A stretch of DNA of 48,143 nt, taken from a virus. The notes beneath the pieces were generated by a model. The model was not told the DNA's origin, did not search any database, and saw nothing but the letters and a program-made list of their open reading frames with translations. The translations under genes were made by a program, and so were the position numbers. The stretch covers positions 1-48,143 of IMG/VR virus record IMGVR_UViG_3300044971_001893. One strand, written 5' to 3'. This document shows positions 8,335-17,051 of this stretch, piece by piece (within the stretch, counting starts at the first letter, position 1; every line of letters begins with the position of its first letter).

Positions 8335-9180
8335 CTAAAGAATAGGCTTTCTATCAAATCTATCCAAAATATTCTTAAGACTACCGTTTGATCTGTCAAT
8401 ATTGAGAGCTAAAGCCCCGGCCAAGACTTGTTCCAATTTATCCTTTTTATTTATTCTTACCGGATGATCACCCAGCGCTACCACTGGAACACCTAAGATA
8501 CCCGCCTCATATAAGCAAGTAGAGGATATTGATACTACAACAGACGCCTTAGAGGCTAGTTCTAAGAAGTCTGTACAGTCGGAATACTCCGCTCTGTTAA
8601 AACTTCTTTTTCTTTTAGAGTTTGGGTGTGCCTTGACTACAATCTTATTGTTTGGGTACATATATTCAACATGAGCAACAAATTCTTCCATATTATTATA
8701 ATGAGAATTATGTAGCACTTGGGTGTCGTTTTCTATTTGCATAGGAACCAGCACATATCCCTCATCTCTTAAAGGATATTTTGTTTGCAGTTCTTCTCTT
8801 TTAGAATACATAGAGTCGATATCTTGCTTGGTTATCCAAGATAAATCTTTACACAGAATAGAACTTCCACAGAATCCTAAAGGATCAACAAAAAAATTGT
8901 CTGACTGTGGTAGCATACCCCATTCTAAATAGCATTTTGGTATACCTCTGAGTTCGCATATTTTAGATACTGATAATGCTGTATGCTGATAGCCATTCCA
9001 AATAACAGCAAAATTTGCATACTTGATCTTATCTGCTGATTTAAAGACCTCATTCTTAATACCTTCCCACCAGTAATCGCACTCGTATTCATTAGCAAAT
9101 CTCTTAATAAGATTTACTTCTCTCTCATTATTAAAACCACAATGAACAACAAATGGCTTTTTGGTAGATTTATCTTCCAT
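8335..9180 (-). CDS. Capsule-polysaccharide glycosyltransferase-like protein (KpsS/KpsC type)
   Basis: 281 residues. It carries VLVPMQIENDTQV (the P-x-Q...D pattern of Kdo-transferase-like capsule proteins), KAHPN, and VVSISSTCLYEAGILGVPVVALG, the donor-binding region typical of this fold. It lies back-to-back with the HAD gene; the 29-bp gap plus the gene end holds a small ATTCTTT/AAAGAAT hairpin. Its 5' end overlaps ruvB's end by 11 bp. Probably a further surface-glycan enzyme. Confidence 0.75.
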   Translation of the reverse strand: MEDKSTKKPFVVHCGFNNEREVNLIKRFANEYECDYWWEGIKNEVFKSADKIKYANFAVIWNGYQHTALSVSKICELRGIPKCYLEWGMLPQSDNFFVDPLGFCGSSILCKDLSWITKQDIDSMYSKREELQTKYPLRDEGYVLVPMQIENDTQVLHNSHYNNMEEFVAHVEYMYPNNKIVVKAHPNSKRKRSFNRAEYSDCTDFLELASKASVVVSISSTCLYEAGILGVPVVALGDHPVRINKKDKLEQVLAGALALNIDRSNGSLKNILDRFDRKPIL

Positions 9181-10069
9181 ACGATCCTATGACTCTTCCC
9201 TTTTGAGTTCTGACTACAAACCCCATCCTAACTAGAAATGGCTCTATACTATTCTCTATAGTCTCTATTGCAATACCAGTCAAAGAAGAAATACTCTTAA
9301 GTCCAAGGGGATTACCTTTATGCTTGACTAGTATATCTAAATACATTCTATCATAAAGATCTAGCCCGTTCCCATCTACCCCCTGACTATTAAATATATC
9401 GTCTACTCCCATATTCTTATCTTTATAGTATGCGACACAATTTTTGTACCACTGAAGTCTACCATTAAGGATTCTAGGAGTTCCCTTGCTTCTTTTCGCT
9501 ATTTCTAGTGCGGTATCCTGGTCTAAATCTATTCCTAGCTTTTTAGCGTTCAATTCGGCTAGTTTAGCAAGATCATCGTGGCTATAAAAAGAAAGATGTT
9601 CCTTAATCTGAAAACGATCATAAAAGGGCTGACTAAGACTACCACCACTTGTTGTGGCTCCAACCAAAGTAAATGCCGGAATATCTATTTGTTCTGGTTT
9701 ATCTTCTACCATTATACTAAGAACAAAGTCTTCCATTACTGGATATAGAAATTCTTCTACTAGTTTTGGTAATCTATGAATCTCGTCTATAAAAAGAACA
9801 GATCTTGGTGCCATACCCATTAAGTACGGAAGTATATTCTTTACGCTTCTTACGTTTGCCGCGTTGAGAGTATATAGGTTGACTTCCATCTCGTTTGCTA
9901 TGGCACTCGCTATAGTGGTCTTGCCTAGCCCCGGAGGGCCGTCTATTAAAACATGAGGCATCACACCACCAGAGTTTTTACAACCCACCACAGAGACTCT
10001 GAGCCGCTCCACAACATCTTGCTGACCAACAACATCATCAAATCTCGTTGGTCTAATAATACTAGCCAT
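9170..10069 (-). CDS. ruvB: RuvB-like Holliday-junction branch-migration ATPase
   Basis: 299 residues from the ATG preceded by GGAGG at 6 nt. It begins with the RuvB hallmark IRPTRFDDVVGQ. Walker A GPPGLGKT at 44-51, Walker B LFIDEIH at 92-98, sensor I GATT at 137-140, and a DRF arginine at about 152. The C-terminal winged helix has GNPLGLKSIS and GRV. Slightly shorter than bacterial RuvB (about 335). The hexamer would drive branch migration of recombination intermediates. Its start overlaps the stop of the RuvA-like gene. Confidence 0.93.
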   Translation of the reverse strand: MASIIRPTRFDDVVGQQDVVERLRVSVVGCKNSGGVMPHVLIDGPPGLGKTTIASAIANEMEVNLYTLNAANVRSVKNILPYLMGMAPRSVLFIDEIHRLPKLVEEFLYPVMEDFVLSIMVEDKPEQIDIPAFTLVGATTSGGSLSQPFYDRFQIKEHLSFYSHDDLAKLAELNAKKLGIDLDQDTALEIAKRSKGTPRILNGRLQWYKNCVAYYKDKNMGVDDIFNSQGVDGNGLDLYDRMYLDILVKHKGNPLGLKSISSLTGIAIETIENSIEPFLVRMGFVVRTQKGRVIGSYGR

Positions 10070-10508
10070 GCTTTCCTCCAAATGTTTCCAATGTATATTT
10101 AACTAAGTTGCCAATATCTTCGGTCTTTATTTTGTCATATGCGTCTACCAGAAGTTCTCTAGCCTCTTTATCGGTAAAACCATACGTACTTAATATTTTA
10201 GCAGACCTGTCTAGTAGGTCAATCGGAATTTTAACAACTTCTCTATCCTCTGACTCTGGCTTTTTGTTAACGATCTCCGTATCGACAGGGATTTCTTTTT
10301 TGGTTTTAGGTTTACTATAAAGGATCTTTATCTTAGATATTCTTTTTGGTTGAAAAACAGTTCCGCAATCACAAACAACTTTGAAGTTTTTTGTTTGAGT
10401 CTCTTTAAGAGATAGCCAGTGCTGTATGGTACATTCTGTGTTTGGACACTCATATTTAAAATGAGCGTCTAGACTAATCGGTTTCAGGCTTCTCTTTTTT
10501 GTTTTCAT
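10062..10508 (-). CDS. Zinc-ribbon protein with RuvA domain III-like C-terminus
   Basis: About 148 residues from the ATG at 10508; the frame extends upstream. A CPNTEC...CDCG zinc ribbon lies near the N-terminus, then a charged linker, then a C-terminal helical segment (ILSTYGFTDKEARELL) resembling the RuvB-binding third domain of RuvA. No RuvA OB fold is seen. Its last codons contain the ruvB RBS, so the two are translated together, which supports a role as RuvB loader or partner. Function is inferred. Confidence 0.65.
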   Translation of the reverse strand: MKTKKRSLKPISLDAHFKYECPNTECTIQHWLSLKETQTKNFKVVCDCGTVFQPKRISKIKILYSKPKTKKEIPVDTEIVNKKPESEDREVVKIPIDLLDRSAKILSTYGFTDKEARELLVDAYDKIKTEDIGNLVKYTLETFGGKHG

Positions 10509-10896
10509 CTTTTGTCCAAAATACGAAGTCATTAAGTTCGTCATCATACGCAGACTCTATCAGACCTTGCTTACTTAAGTTTGCCAACAGGTTGCTGACA
10601 AGTCTAGAGTTTAAAGCCTCAAGAATATCAGCAAATATTTTCTCATCAATAATATATCTTACCTCTTTGGTATTCTTGTTTACCTGCTTTTTAGCATTTT
10701 GCTCAACAATAACCAAAGATTCTTTTTGTGTTAAAACAGAATTCAGTTCTTTTATATCTTCCTCAGAAGCGCCTGTTAGAAGTTCAGTAAAATCATCTGC
10801 ATTTTCTATCATGTCCTTACCGAAACTATTAAAAACAACTAACCTAGCACTATCTGTAAACTTTTCTATATTGTCGATAATAAATTTTTGACTCAT
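10474..10896 (-). CDS. Hypothetical protein, paralogue of 26339-26740
   Basis: 140 residues. The C-terminal half (YIIDEKIF...LVSNLLANLSKQGLIES, then DDELNDFVFW) matches the same pattern in the 26339-26740 product, including the ending DDE-x-x-FW. Helical, winged-helix-like layout; no enzyme motif. It overlaps the RuvA-like gene downstream and the upstream gene by 4 bp. Confidence 0.65.
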   Translation of the reverse strand: MSQKFIIDNIEKFTDSARLVVFNSFGKDMIENADDFTELLTGASEEDIKELNSVLTQKESLVIVEQNAKKQVNKNTKEVRYIIDEKIFADILEALNSRLVSNLLANLSKQGLIESAYDDELNDFVFWTKDENKKEKPETD

Positions 10897-11129
10897 AATG
10901 AGTACGTGCCTCCTTCATTAGTATACTCCGTCCAGTTCAAAGCGGCAGAATATATTGGCTTATATACTATGGTCTCAGAACCATTATACTCGATAACTTG
11001 CATAACACAATCTTGTAGTTCGTTAATTCTAACTTCTATTTCTTTTATTGCTTCTTGTCTAGATAGTACAGTTATCATATCCCCAGACGAGAAAAATAGT
11101 TTAAACTTCACATTAGTTGAGTATGTCAT
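10893..11129 (-). CDS. Hypothetical protein
   Basis: 78 residues from the ATG with GGGA four bases upstream (the frame extends further). Begins MTYSTNVKFKLFFSSGD; not recognised. It overlaps the preceding gene by 17 bp and the following one by 4 bp, so it belongs to the same operon as ruvB. Confidence 0.55.
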   Translation of the reverse strand: MTYSTNVKFKLFFSSGDMITVLSRQEAIKEIEVRINELQDCVMQVIEYNGSETIVYKPIYSAALNWTEYTNEGGTYSL

Positions 11130-11565
11130 ACAGTCCCTTGTAATAGTTTGGTTGCTTGACAAAATATGCTGCATATTGCTGTATATGTTTAGTATAAATA
11201 TTTAGCAGTTTATCTTCCACGAAATGCTTTGCTTTATATATTGGTTCGTTGTACTGATTGTTCCCCAAATACAGGAGGGAGTTTCCTCCACCCACTGTAT
11301 TGGAGACCCAATCAGTCACAGGTAACGAAACAAACGGAAAGTCTGTAGTATTATTAATTTTATACCAATCATTTGAGTGGCCCGGTGGATTGTTAATTAG
11401 ATTGTCTATCATTTTCTGAACCCACTCTGATATAGGGCCACTACTAACATCAAACTTAAAATAAAATTTATTCCAGTCTGATTCTTGCTGACCCTGATCA
11501 TAGTCATGACTATCATCGTAGTCATCTTCATAATAGTCTTCATAATCATCATATGGTTCGTGCAT
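11113..11565 (-). CDS. Hypothetical protein with Asp/Tyr-rich N-terminus
   Basis: 150 residues. The first 25 are almost entirely Asp, Glu, Tyr and His, like a disordered acidic tail; the rest is a folded-looking domain with several Trp. Not recognised. It follows the primase-like gene by 3 bp and may interact with it (context only). Confidence 0.6.
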   Translation of the reverse strand: MHEPYDDYEDYYEDDYDDSHDYDQGQQESDWNKFYFKFDVSSGPISEWVQKMIDNLINNPPGHSNDWYKINNTTDFPFVSLPVTDWVSNTVGGGNSLLYLGNNQYNEPIYKAKHFVEDKLLNIYTKHIQQYAAYFVKQPNYYKGLYDILN

Positions 11566-11568
11566 ATA

Positions 11569-12636
11569 TTATCCAATACAAAATTTATCACTAATTTGAG
11601 CAGCAAGATCTTTGGCAGAACTAGCCAAAAAACGATTGTTACTAAAGTATAGTGCTGTGGATGCTTGGTTTAGGTACTCGACAACTGTTTTTAAAAGTTT
11701 GATCTGTGATCCATCAAGGTTTATATCCTCTTCTGGCAGAGCATCGTGTGCATCCTTAGACCCGTCCTCATCGCCTACAAATCTGTCACCATAAACAGAC
11801 TGAACAAGCATTGGATCGCCATAAGCCCTCATCTGATTCAGAATATCTGTTGCAACATTTACTGATACAGGAACACCGGTAATATCGGACTTCTTATAAG
11901 CCTTGGAATATTCCTTAAACCATTCGTCACTAGTCTTATTGGCTACAAGATTAACAAGAGCAGAAACACCATCAAGAGCTTGTTTAAGATGTTCAATATT
12001 TACCGGGTTACCATTTGATCCCGACAAAATACTAGTAAAATAAGGCTGCTTTCCCTCCCAGGCTTTTCTCCACCAAGTATATGGGATTCGATAAATCTGA
12101 TTAATTTTGATGGCTCGGGCATCACCCTCAAAGTGGTTTACCAGTTTCTTTTGAATACCACTCCAATAAGTCTTGTTAGGACTATTAGCGTTTGGGTTTA
12201 GAATCCAATAGCACTGATAACCATTGCGAGTATCAACAACCCAACTTGGCTTGACAGGAAAGTTATTAATCTTATTCAAGAATTCCTTCTTCTTTCGCAT
12301 AACAATACTAGGCTTGAAATAAGACCCCTTATCGTCTCGTCCAGCATCCATATCAACAAAACAAGCACGAATCCTGCTAATAGCATATTGCTTGCGACCA
12401 CCATTAACATAAAAATAAGCATCGGCACCCTGACTATCATTTGCAATAGCAACAGTAGTAAGATGATCCGTATGATTCATACTACTGATCTTCTTGCGAG
12501 GATCACCGTTATAACAGAAAATATGCTGACCACCAAAAGAAGCCAAAAACTTATTTCTCAATGCTATCTGAGTATCTGTTCCAATAGCACTATGAGTCTT
12601 ATCGAACGGATTAAAAGCCAAAGTATCGCTAAACAT
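11569..12636 (-). CDS. Archaeo-eukaryotic-type (RepB-like) primase
   Basis: 355 residues from the ATG at 12636 (the frame opens with a TTG six codons earlier). Motif I is CFVDMDAG with the metal-binding D-x-D at 95/97. Motif II region is DTRNGYQCYW at 135-144, where most relatives have an SG-GxH..W motif. Motif III is IYRIPYTW with Arg183. The segment FEGDARAI before motif III also fits the family. This suggests primer synthesis for phage replication. The missing canonical His of motif II is unusual. Confidence 0.7.
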   Translation of the reverse strand: MFSDTLAFNPFDKTHSAIGTDTQIALRNKFLASFGGQHIFCYNGDPRKKISSMNHTDHLTTVAIANDSQGADAYFYVNGGRKQYAISRIRACFVDMDAGRDDKGSYFKPSIVMRKKKEFLNKINNFPVKPSWVVDTRNGYQCYWILNPNANSPNKTYWSGIQKKLVNHFEGDARAIKINQIYRIPYTWWRKAWEGKQPYFTSILSGSNGNPVNIEHLKQALDGVSALVNLVANKTSDEWFKEYSKAYKKSDITGVPVSVNVATDILNQMRAYGDPMLVQSVYGDRFVGDEDGSKDAHDALPEEDINLDGSQIKLLKTVVEYLNQASTALYFSNNRFLASSAKDLAAQISDKFCIG

Positions 12637-12715
12637 CTGTTTTCCCTTTTCCAAACTACTAACTACATTTTCGATATTGGGATAGTGAACATCGCTATCA
12701 AGAGCAATATCTAAA

Positions 12716-12792
12716 AGATGGCCGAGAGAATCGAACCCTCGTTATTAGCAACACAAACTATTAGATACTGCTAATAAGATCCACACGCCACC
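12716..12792 (-). tRNA. Degenerate tRNA-like element (possible His GTG)
   Basis: The T arm is canonical (GAGGG, loop TTCGATT, CTCTC) and the acceptor GGTGGCG/GGCCATC pairs at 6 of 7 positions. A weak anticodon arm ATAGT-TTGTGTT-GCTAA would give anticodon GTG, but position 37 is T, the D loop is long and lacks GG, and the discriminator is T. Possibly a decaying tRNA-His or a tRNA-like processing signal between rIIB and the primase. Confidence 0.4.
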
Positions 12793-12803
12793 TTGACTAT
12801 TAA

Positions 12804-13664
12804 TCAATACTGATTATCGTAATCCTCGTCCTCGTAATCTTCTTCATCTTCTTCGTCGAACTGACCCCAATAACTTTCATCATAGTCATTAAGATAATCA
12901 TCCTCATCATCCTCATACTCGTCCTGAGTAAAATCGGCTGAATAAAGAGGCTTGAGTAGTTCGCCTTCGTATTCCCCAACCACTTCATATCGACAGGTAC
13001 GAAGTTTTTCACAATTACAGTCGCTTGGAACGCTTACCACATCCTTGGGATTGATTTTAACAATCACGATACGATCACCGCTTTCCACACTACCATAACT
13101 AGCAACATAATTTAATGCACCAGCATGGAGACCATCAGAGCATCCACGACTACGATTATCGTCCACCTTTGCTCGTTGCATACTAACTACCTGACCAACA
13201 CTGTTATCAAATACCCCACGGTACTTATCCTTATAATCTGAACGAACAGCCTTATAGGCGAGGAAGTGACCGTCCTCCGTAATAGGCAGATGTTCATGCT
13301 CCAAGAAATCATAGAGTTCCTTTTGACTCTGCATACTTGGATTCTCCATAAGATTATTTAGAAAGGTCACAAGCGGTTCAAAGGGCAGACCCTTGCTCAT
13401 AAACTCAAGGATACGCTTACTGATACTGCCGTGAACAACTTCACCCTCATAAGTAACTTGTCCATTCTTGATCTCGACCAAACCATCACTAAAATTAGCA
13501 ACAGCCTTTTCTACATCAACAATATCCAAGAGTTCTTCTGCGGTTGCTGTGGGCAGAGCCTCAAGGATCATCTTGTAGTTAATATGATCCGGCAACACCT
13601 GATAACTCTGGTTATTAAGAACCAGCGTCAAATTACCATCGACAAACATAAAAGGAACAGCCAT
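12804..13664 (-). CDS. rIIB: rIIB-like protein
   Basis: 286 residues. The central region carries the rIIB signature: FLAYKAVRSDY, VGQVVSMQRAKVDDNRSR, GLHAGALNYV, GDRIVIVKINPKDVVSVPSD and CRYEVVGEY. The C-terminus is a long Asp/Glu/Tyr tail. RBS AGGAG. It sits 25 bp after rIIA, as in T4-like phages, where rIIA and rIIB protect infected cells against rex-type exclusion and affect lysis. The acidic tail is an addition relative to T4. Confidence 0.88.
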   Translation of the reverse strand: MAVPFMFVDGNLTLVLNNQSYQVLPDHINYKMILEALPTATAEELLDIVDVEKAVANFSDGLVEIKNGQVTYEGEVVHGSISKRILEFMSKGLPFEPLVTFLNNLMENPSMQSQKELYDFLEHEHLPITEDGHFLAYKAVRSDYKDKYRGVFDNSVGQVVSMQRAKVDDNRSRGCSDGLHAGALNYVASYGSVESGDRIVIVKINPKDVVSVPSDCNCEKLRTCRYEVVGEYEGELLKPLYSADFTQDEYEDDEDDYLNDYDESYWGQFDEEDEEDYEDEDYDNQY

Positions 13665-13689
13665 TTTAATTCTCCTATTACCTGTGAAA

Positions 13690-16377
13690 TTACCTAATTA
13701 AACTACTCAACTGAATCTTAAACAAATCAACATTGTCTTGACTCATTTGACTAAACCAATCTTTACCATTATTATTGTAATAACTATTTCGCTCATCAAG
13801 TTGATTGATCGGGTTCTTGTTAGTTTTGAGTTCTCGCAGGTTCCCGCTAACTTGGTGACTACCAAGAATATACTTTAGCATCGGGTTCTTGTCAACCTCC
13901 GCTTTAATATTTTCTCTAATCTCACTAATTTTTGGCAGAGTATACTTCTCGGATACTTCCGTCTTGATTATTTTGGCATACTCAATAGCCAGAGTAGCCT
14001 TGTCCCCACCGTATAGTCTGTTTTCGATAGTTTGTAGCAGATAATTGTACGCAACATTACCATTACGAATCTGGTTACTGTCAACGTCTTTAATGCCAAG
14101 ATCACTCAACAGTTTTGTCATATGGTTTAGGTAATCCGTTTCATTGAATCTGGTTATAGCAAACTTAGAATCATGAACAGTATGGGCAAAGAACTCCAAA
14201 ATCATGGTATTATCAACTGCTTCTGACAGTTTCTTGTTGCTAATAAATTTACCATAGTCTAACCCAAAGATATTGAGCATATGGAACATAAACTGTCTAT
14301 CCACAGACCCATAGTTATAGTACCTATAGGAGTCGGACTTTTCTTGCTTTTCATACTCTCTCTTGGCATACTCAATAATAGCGTTGTACGAGGCAATATT
14401 TTTAAAATGCTTCTGTGCAACAACCTTGAGTTGACGCTTTAGAAACTCATTGAAATTAGTAAGTGTATGACCATCGTTTTCAAGTTTAGCGACAAACGCA
14501 CTCTTGATAGCATAGATCTTATTTTTTCCAATCAAGTCCTTCATTATATGCTTGATATGATCGTCATGTAGTGTGAGAGAAATATCTGCGATCTCTGGAA
14601 AGCCAGAACCCTCTTGAGACTTATATCTTACCATAGGCACATAAACAATCTCGTCTGTTTCCAGAAAGTCATTCAACTGATCTTCCGATAGCATCTTAAG
14701 ACACTGAGCATCGTTATACGGATTACTAATGCTCTTGCTCTTGGCGTCTGCCCCATAGATGAAAAATACATCTTGGTCGCTGACACTACCCTTGCTATTT
14801 CTAGCGGACTGCTTTCTTGGGCCGGAATTTTGGGTTAGATGCTTATAGTCAGAGACTTTAAGAATGTTATCCTCGCCCACATCCTTTCGCAACTTATCAA
14901 AACCTTCGTGACTTTGGGTATAATCCTTACTATCAAGCATCATATACGCAAAGCAATCGTTCTGATTACAATATCTTGTGATAATCTTTTTGGCTGTTTC
15001 TTCGCTCTTAACATCACAAACAAAGAAAGCCATGCTACCATTCTTCTTGGTGGAATTCCAGTAAGAATATCCCTTGCCAGTCAAGGTTTCGTGATGAATC
15101 TTATCTGTGAGAGCAACAAGCCTACGAGAACGGTAGCCGCTGCTCTTATAGTTAAAGACATACAGACTCTTACCGGCTGGGATTTTATACTCAAGATCAT
15201 TACCAGAATTAATCTGATGCTCCTTGCCGGTATCATCCTTCCAAGATGCACCAACACCCCAACCGCCCGCCAATTCATTCATTGTATAATACAGACTGAT
15301 GGCTTCTACCTTGGTTTTGGCGGCGGCGATCTTTTTGGAGAATTCCTCCTTCATTTCCATATAGATGTCTTGAGTCTTTTGACGCAGCGTTTTAATAACC
15401 TGCTTCGTATACTGCAAGCCTTCTCTAGAAACGTCCATTTCCAATTCGCCAATTCCAAAATCCAGTTCAAGATAGAGACCCGAGTGAATGATCTCTCCAA
15501 TAAAACTCTTCCAACTATCAATATCCGCCTTCTGGAAAGCACGATTCCACCTCTGGATATGATCTGGAGTATCCTCTTTCTCTTGCCCAACAATTTGTGC
15601 AGTATGCACAGGATATGCGATATTGCCCATGATAGCCACAACGCCGCTATCAATACGATGATAATTATTAGGATAATACTGACTATCGTTATTAAGTCTA
15701 CAGACTCTCCATCCAGTACCACTGATTACAATATTGGTATTGCTATACTTATGGTCTTGGAGATTTGGTGCAACACCACCCTCAATAATAGGCTTCATTC
15801 GGAAATAATGAAAAATCCTCATAGCCTTGTTAGTAAACTCAGCAAAATCCTGCTGCTTAACAGCAAAACTAATTTCAAGACCGTTTGGTTCTTTTGTGTC
15901 GGAAGTATTAAAAAGATTCAGAGTAGGAACACCACTATCATCAATAGCAGCGATATACGTATACTTCTTGCCGTTAAAATAAGACGCAGTAGTAAAACTT
16001 TTTGTATATGCAAACGGACTCTTAGACCCTAGACCCAAGCACCCCACAAAATCATTGCTATCGTTCTTATTTGAAGCACCGTAGGTAGTATACAGGTTCT
16101 CCATATCTTCCTGACTAAGACCAGTGCCATAGTCTCGCACCATAAAAGTAGGATTGGCAGCGGTAGGAAGAAATACCTTAAAGGGATTCTTATTTCCGGC
16201 AGAAATATGGCTATCATAAGCATTGGTTGAAAGTTCACGAATAGCGGCCATTACTTTATCGGAATAAAGAGAGTCCGACAAAATCTTAAACATCTTGCTC
16301 GTCTGAGCGATATTAAACTGGTTCTTGCTAGAAACTCCAGAACTGTGAGTTTCGATTGTACGATCTGCCAACTTCAT
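13690..16377 (-). CDS. rIIA: rIIA-like GHKL-ATPase protein
   Basis: 895 residues (T4 rIIA is about 725). The N-terminal GHKL ATPase domain is clear: N-box AAIRELSTNAYDSH, G1 box VRDYGTGLS, G2 box GCLGLGSKSPFAYT. The remaining C-terminal part is long and helical. First gene behind the consensus promoter at 16418-16446, co-transcribed with rIIB. By homology it is a membrane-associated protector against superimmunity-type exclusion. Confidence 0.9.
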   Translation of the reverse strand: MKLADRTIETHSSGVSSKNQFNIAQTSKMFKILSDSLYSDKVMAAIRELSTNAYDSHISAGNKNPFKVFLPTAANPTFMVRDYGTGLSQEDMENLYTTYGASNKNDSNDFVGCLGLGSKSPFAYTKSFTTASYFNGKKYTYIAAIDDSGVPTLNLFNTSDTKEPNGLEISFAVKQQDFAEFTNKAMRIFHYFRMKPIIEGGVAPNLQDHKYSNTNIVISGTGWRVCRLNNDSQYYPNNYHRIDSGVVAIMGNIAYPVHTAQIVGQEKEDTPDHIQRWNRAFQKADIDSWKSFIGEIIHSGLYLELDFGIGELEMDVSREGLQYTKQVIKTLRQKTQDIYMEMKEEFSKKIAAAKTKVEAISLYYTMNELAGGWGVGASWKDDTGKEHQINSGNDLEYKIPAGKSLYVFNYKSSGYRSRRLVALTDKIHHETLTGKGYSYWNSTKKNGSMAFFVCDVKSEETAKKIITRYCNQNDCFAYMMLDSKDYTQSHEGFDKLRKDVGEDNILKVSDYKHLTQNSGPRKQSARNSKGSVSDQDVFFIYGADAKSKSISNPYNDAQCLKMLSEDQLNDFLETDEIVYVPMVRYKSQEGSGFPEIADISLTLHDDHIKHIMKDLIGKNKIYAIKSAFVAKLENDGHTLTNFNEFLKRQLKVVAQKHFKNIASYNAIIEYAKREYEKQEKSDSYRYYNYGSVDRQFMFHMLNIFGLDYGKFISNKKLSEAVDNTMILEFFAHTVHDSKFAITRFNETDYLNHMTKLLSDLGIKDVDSNQIRNGNVAYNYLLQTIENRLYGGDKATLAIEYAKIIKTEVSEKYTLPKISEIRENIKAEVDKNPMLKYILGSHQVSGNLRELKTNKNPINQLDERNSYYNNNGKDWFSQMSQDNVDLFKIQLSSLIR

Positions 16378-16417
16378 CTTTGTTCTCCAAAAGTGTTATC
16401 GTTCCTGTGATAGCGTA

Positions 16418-16446
16418 AGTATAGCATCGGCAATCCGGCTTGTCAA
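16418..16446 (-). promoter_or_regulatory. Consensus sigma70 promoter of rIIA-rIIB
   Basis: TTGACA, exactly 17 nt, TATACT, about 40 bp upstream of the rIIA ATG. The spacer contains TTGCCGATGC, with the CGAT core placed nearer the -10 than in its relatives. Confidence 0.85.
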
Positions 16447-16470
16447 CCTTTAATCGTTCGCCTCGTCAAA

Positions 16471-16710
16471 TTATTTCCTTATCCGGTTATTAATAGACAA
16501 GACTCCTAATAATAGAGATAAAATACCAACATATCTTACTGCTGGTATTGGCAATAGAAAAAACCATAAACCAGAAAATATGGTTATAATAGAAAATAAG
16601 ACTACAAACCAAGTTGGTATAAAAGAACAGCCACTAATAACAAAACAAAATGGCCCAGAAAATAAAATCCATAAAAAAATGATTGATACGAATAATGCCA
16701 AACTAAACAT
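16471..16710 (-). CDS. Small membrane protein
   Basis: 79 residues with about three hydrophobic segments (residues 1-30, 33-55, 57-70) and a basic C-terminus (NNRIRK). No family recognised. It ends just upstream of the rIIA promoter and follows an acidic coiled-coil gene by 11 bp. Confidence 0.55.
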   Translation of the reverse strand: MFSLALFVSIIFLWILFSGPFCFVISGCSFIPTWFVVLFSIITIFSGLWFFLLPIPAVRYVGILSLLLGVLSINNRIRK

Positions 16711-16721
16711 TTATATATTCA

Positions 16722-17042
16722 TTAGTTATCTAAATCATCATCCTCTAATGAATTCCTCCATTCTTCATTGTCGTGAATCCAACCCTCATTTGATTCGTAT
16801 TCTTCATCTTCGTTCATATCTTCTTCGCCTATCTCTGCTGCGTCCTCTAGAAATAATGTGATTGTCATCATCATTTCCATAAGAGTATCTAACTTATTGA
16901 TCATTAAGTTGATCTGTTTTTTCATAGCGTCAACATCTTTGCTTAACGCCGCTATTTCTTTAGAGTTTTTTGTTTCCACTTGGGATATCTCTCTATGGTT
17001 TTTGTTGATTTCTTTCAGAATATCATTAATTTCTTTAGACAC
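16722..17042 (-). CDS. Coiled-coil protein with acidic tail
   Basis: 106 residues. Residues 1-60 form a heptad-like helix (MSKEINDILKEINKNHREIS onward); the last 35 are acidic with EDMNEDEEYES and EEWRNSLEDDD. Not recognised. A small oligomeric scaffold or accessory protein is plausible. Confidence 0.6.
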   Translation of the reverse strand: MSKEINDILKEINKNHREISQVETKNSKEIAALSKDVDAMKKQINLMINKLDTLMEMMMTITLFLEDAAEIGEEDMNEDEEYESNEGWIHDNEEWRNSLEDDDLDN

Positions 17043-17051
17043 AGTATCTCC

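Noticed and set aside
8324-8342. ATTCTTT/AAAGAAT hairpin between convergent genes as terminator
   Set aside because: AT-only stem and no T-tract; too weak to call a terminator.
14839-16032. 397-residue plus-strand open frame
   Set aside because: Antisense to rIIA, which has intact GHKL motifs. No RBS or family signature.
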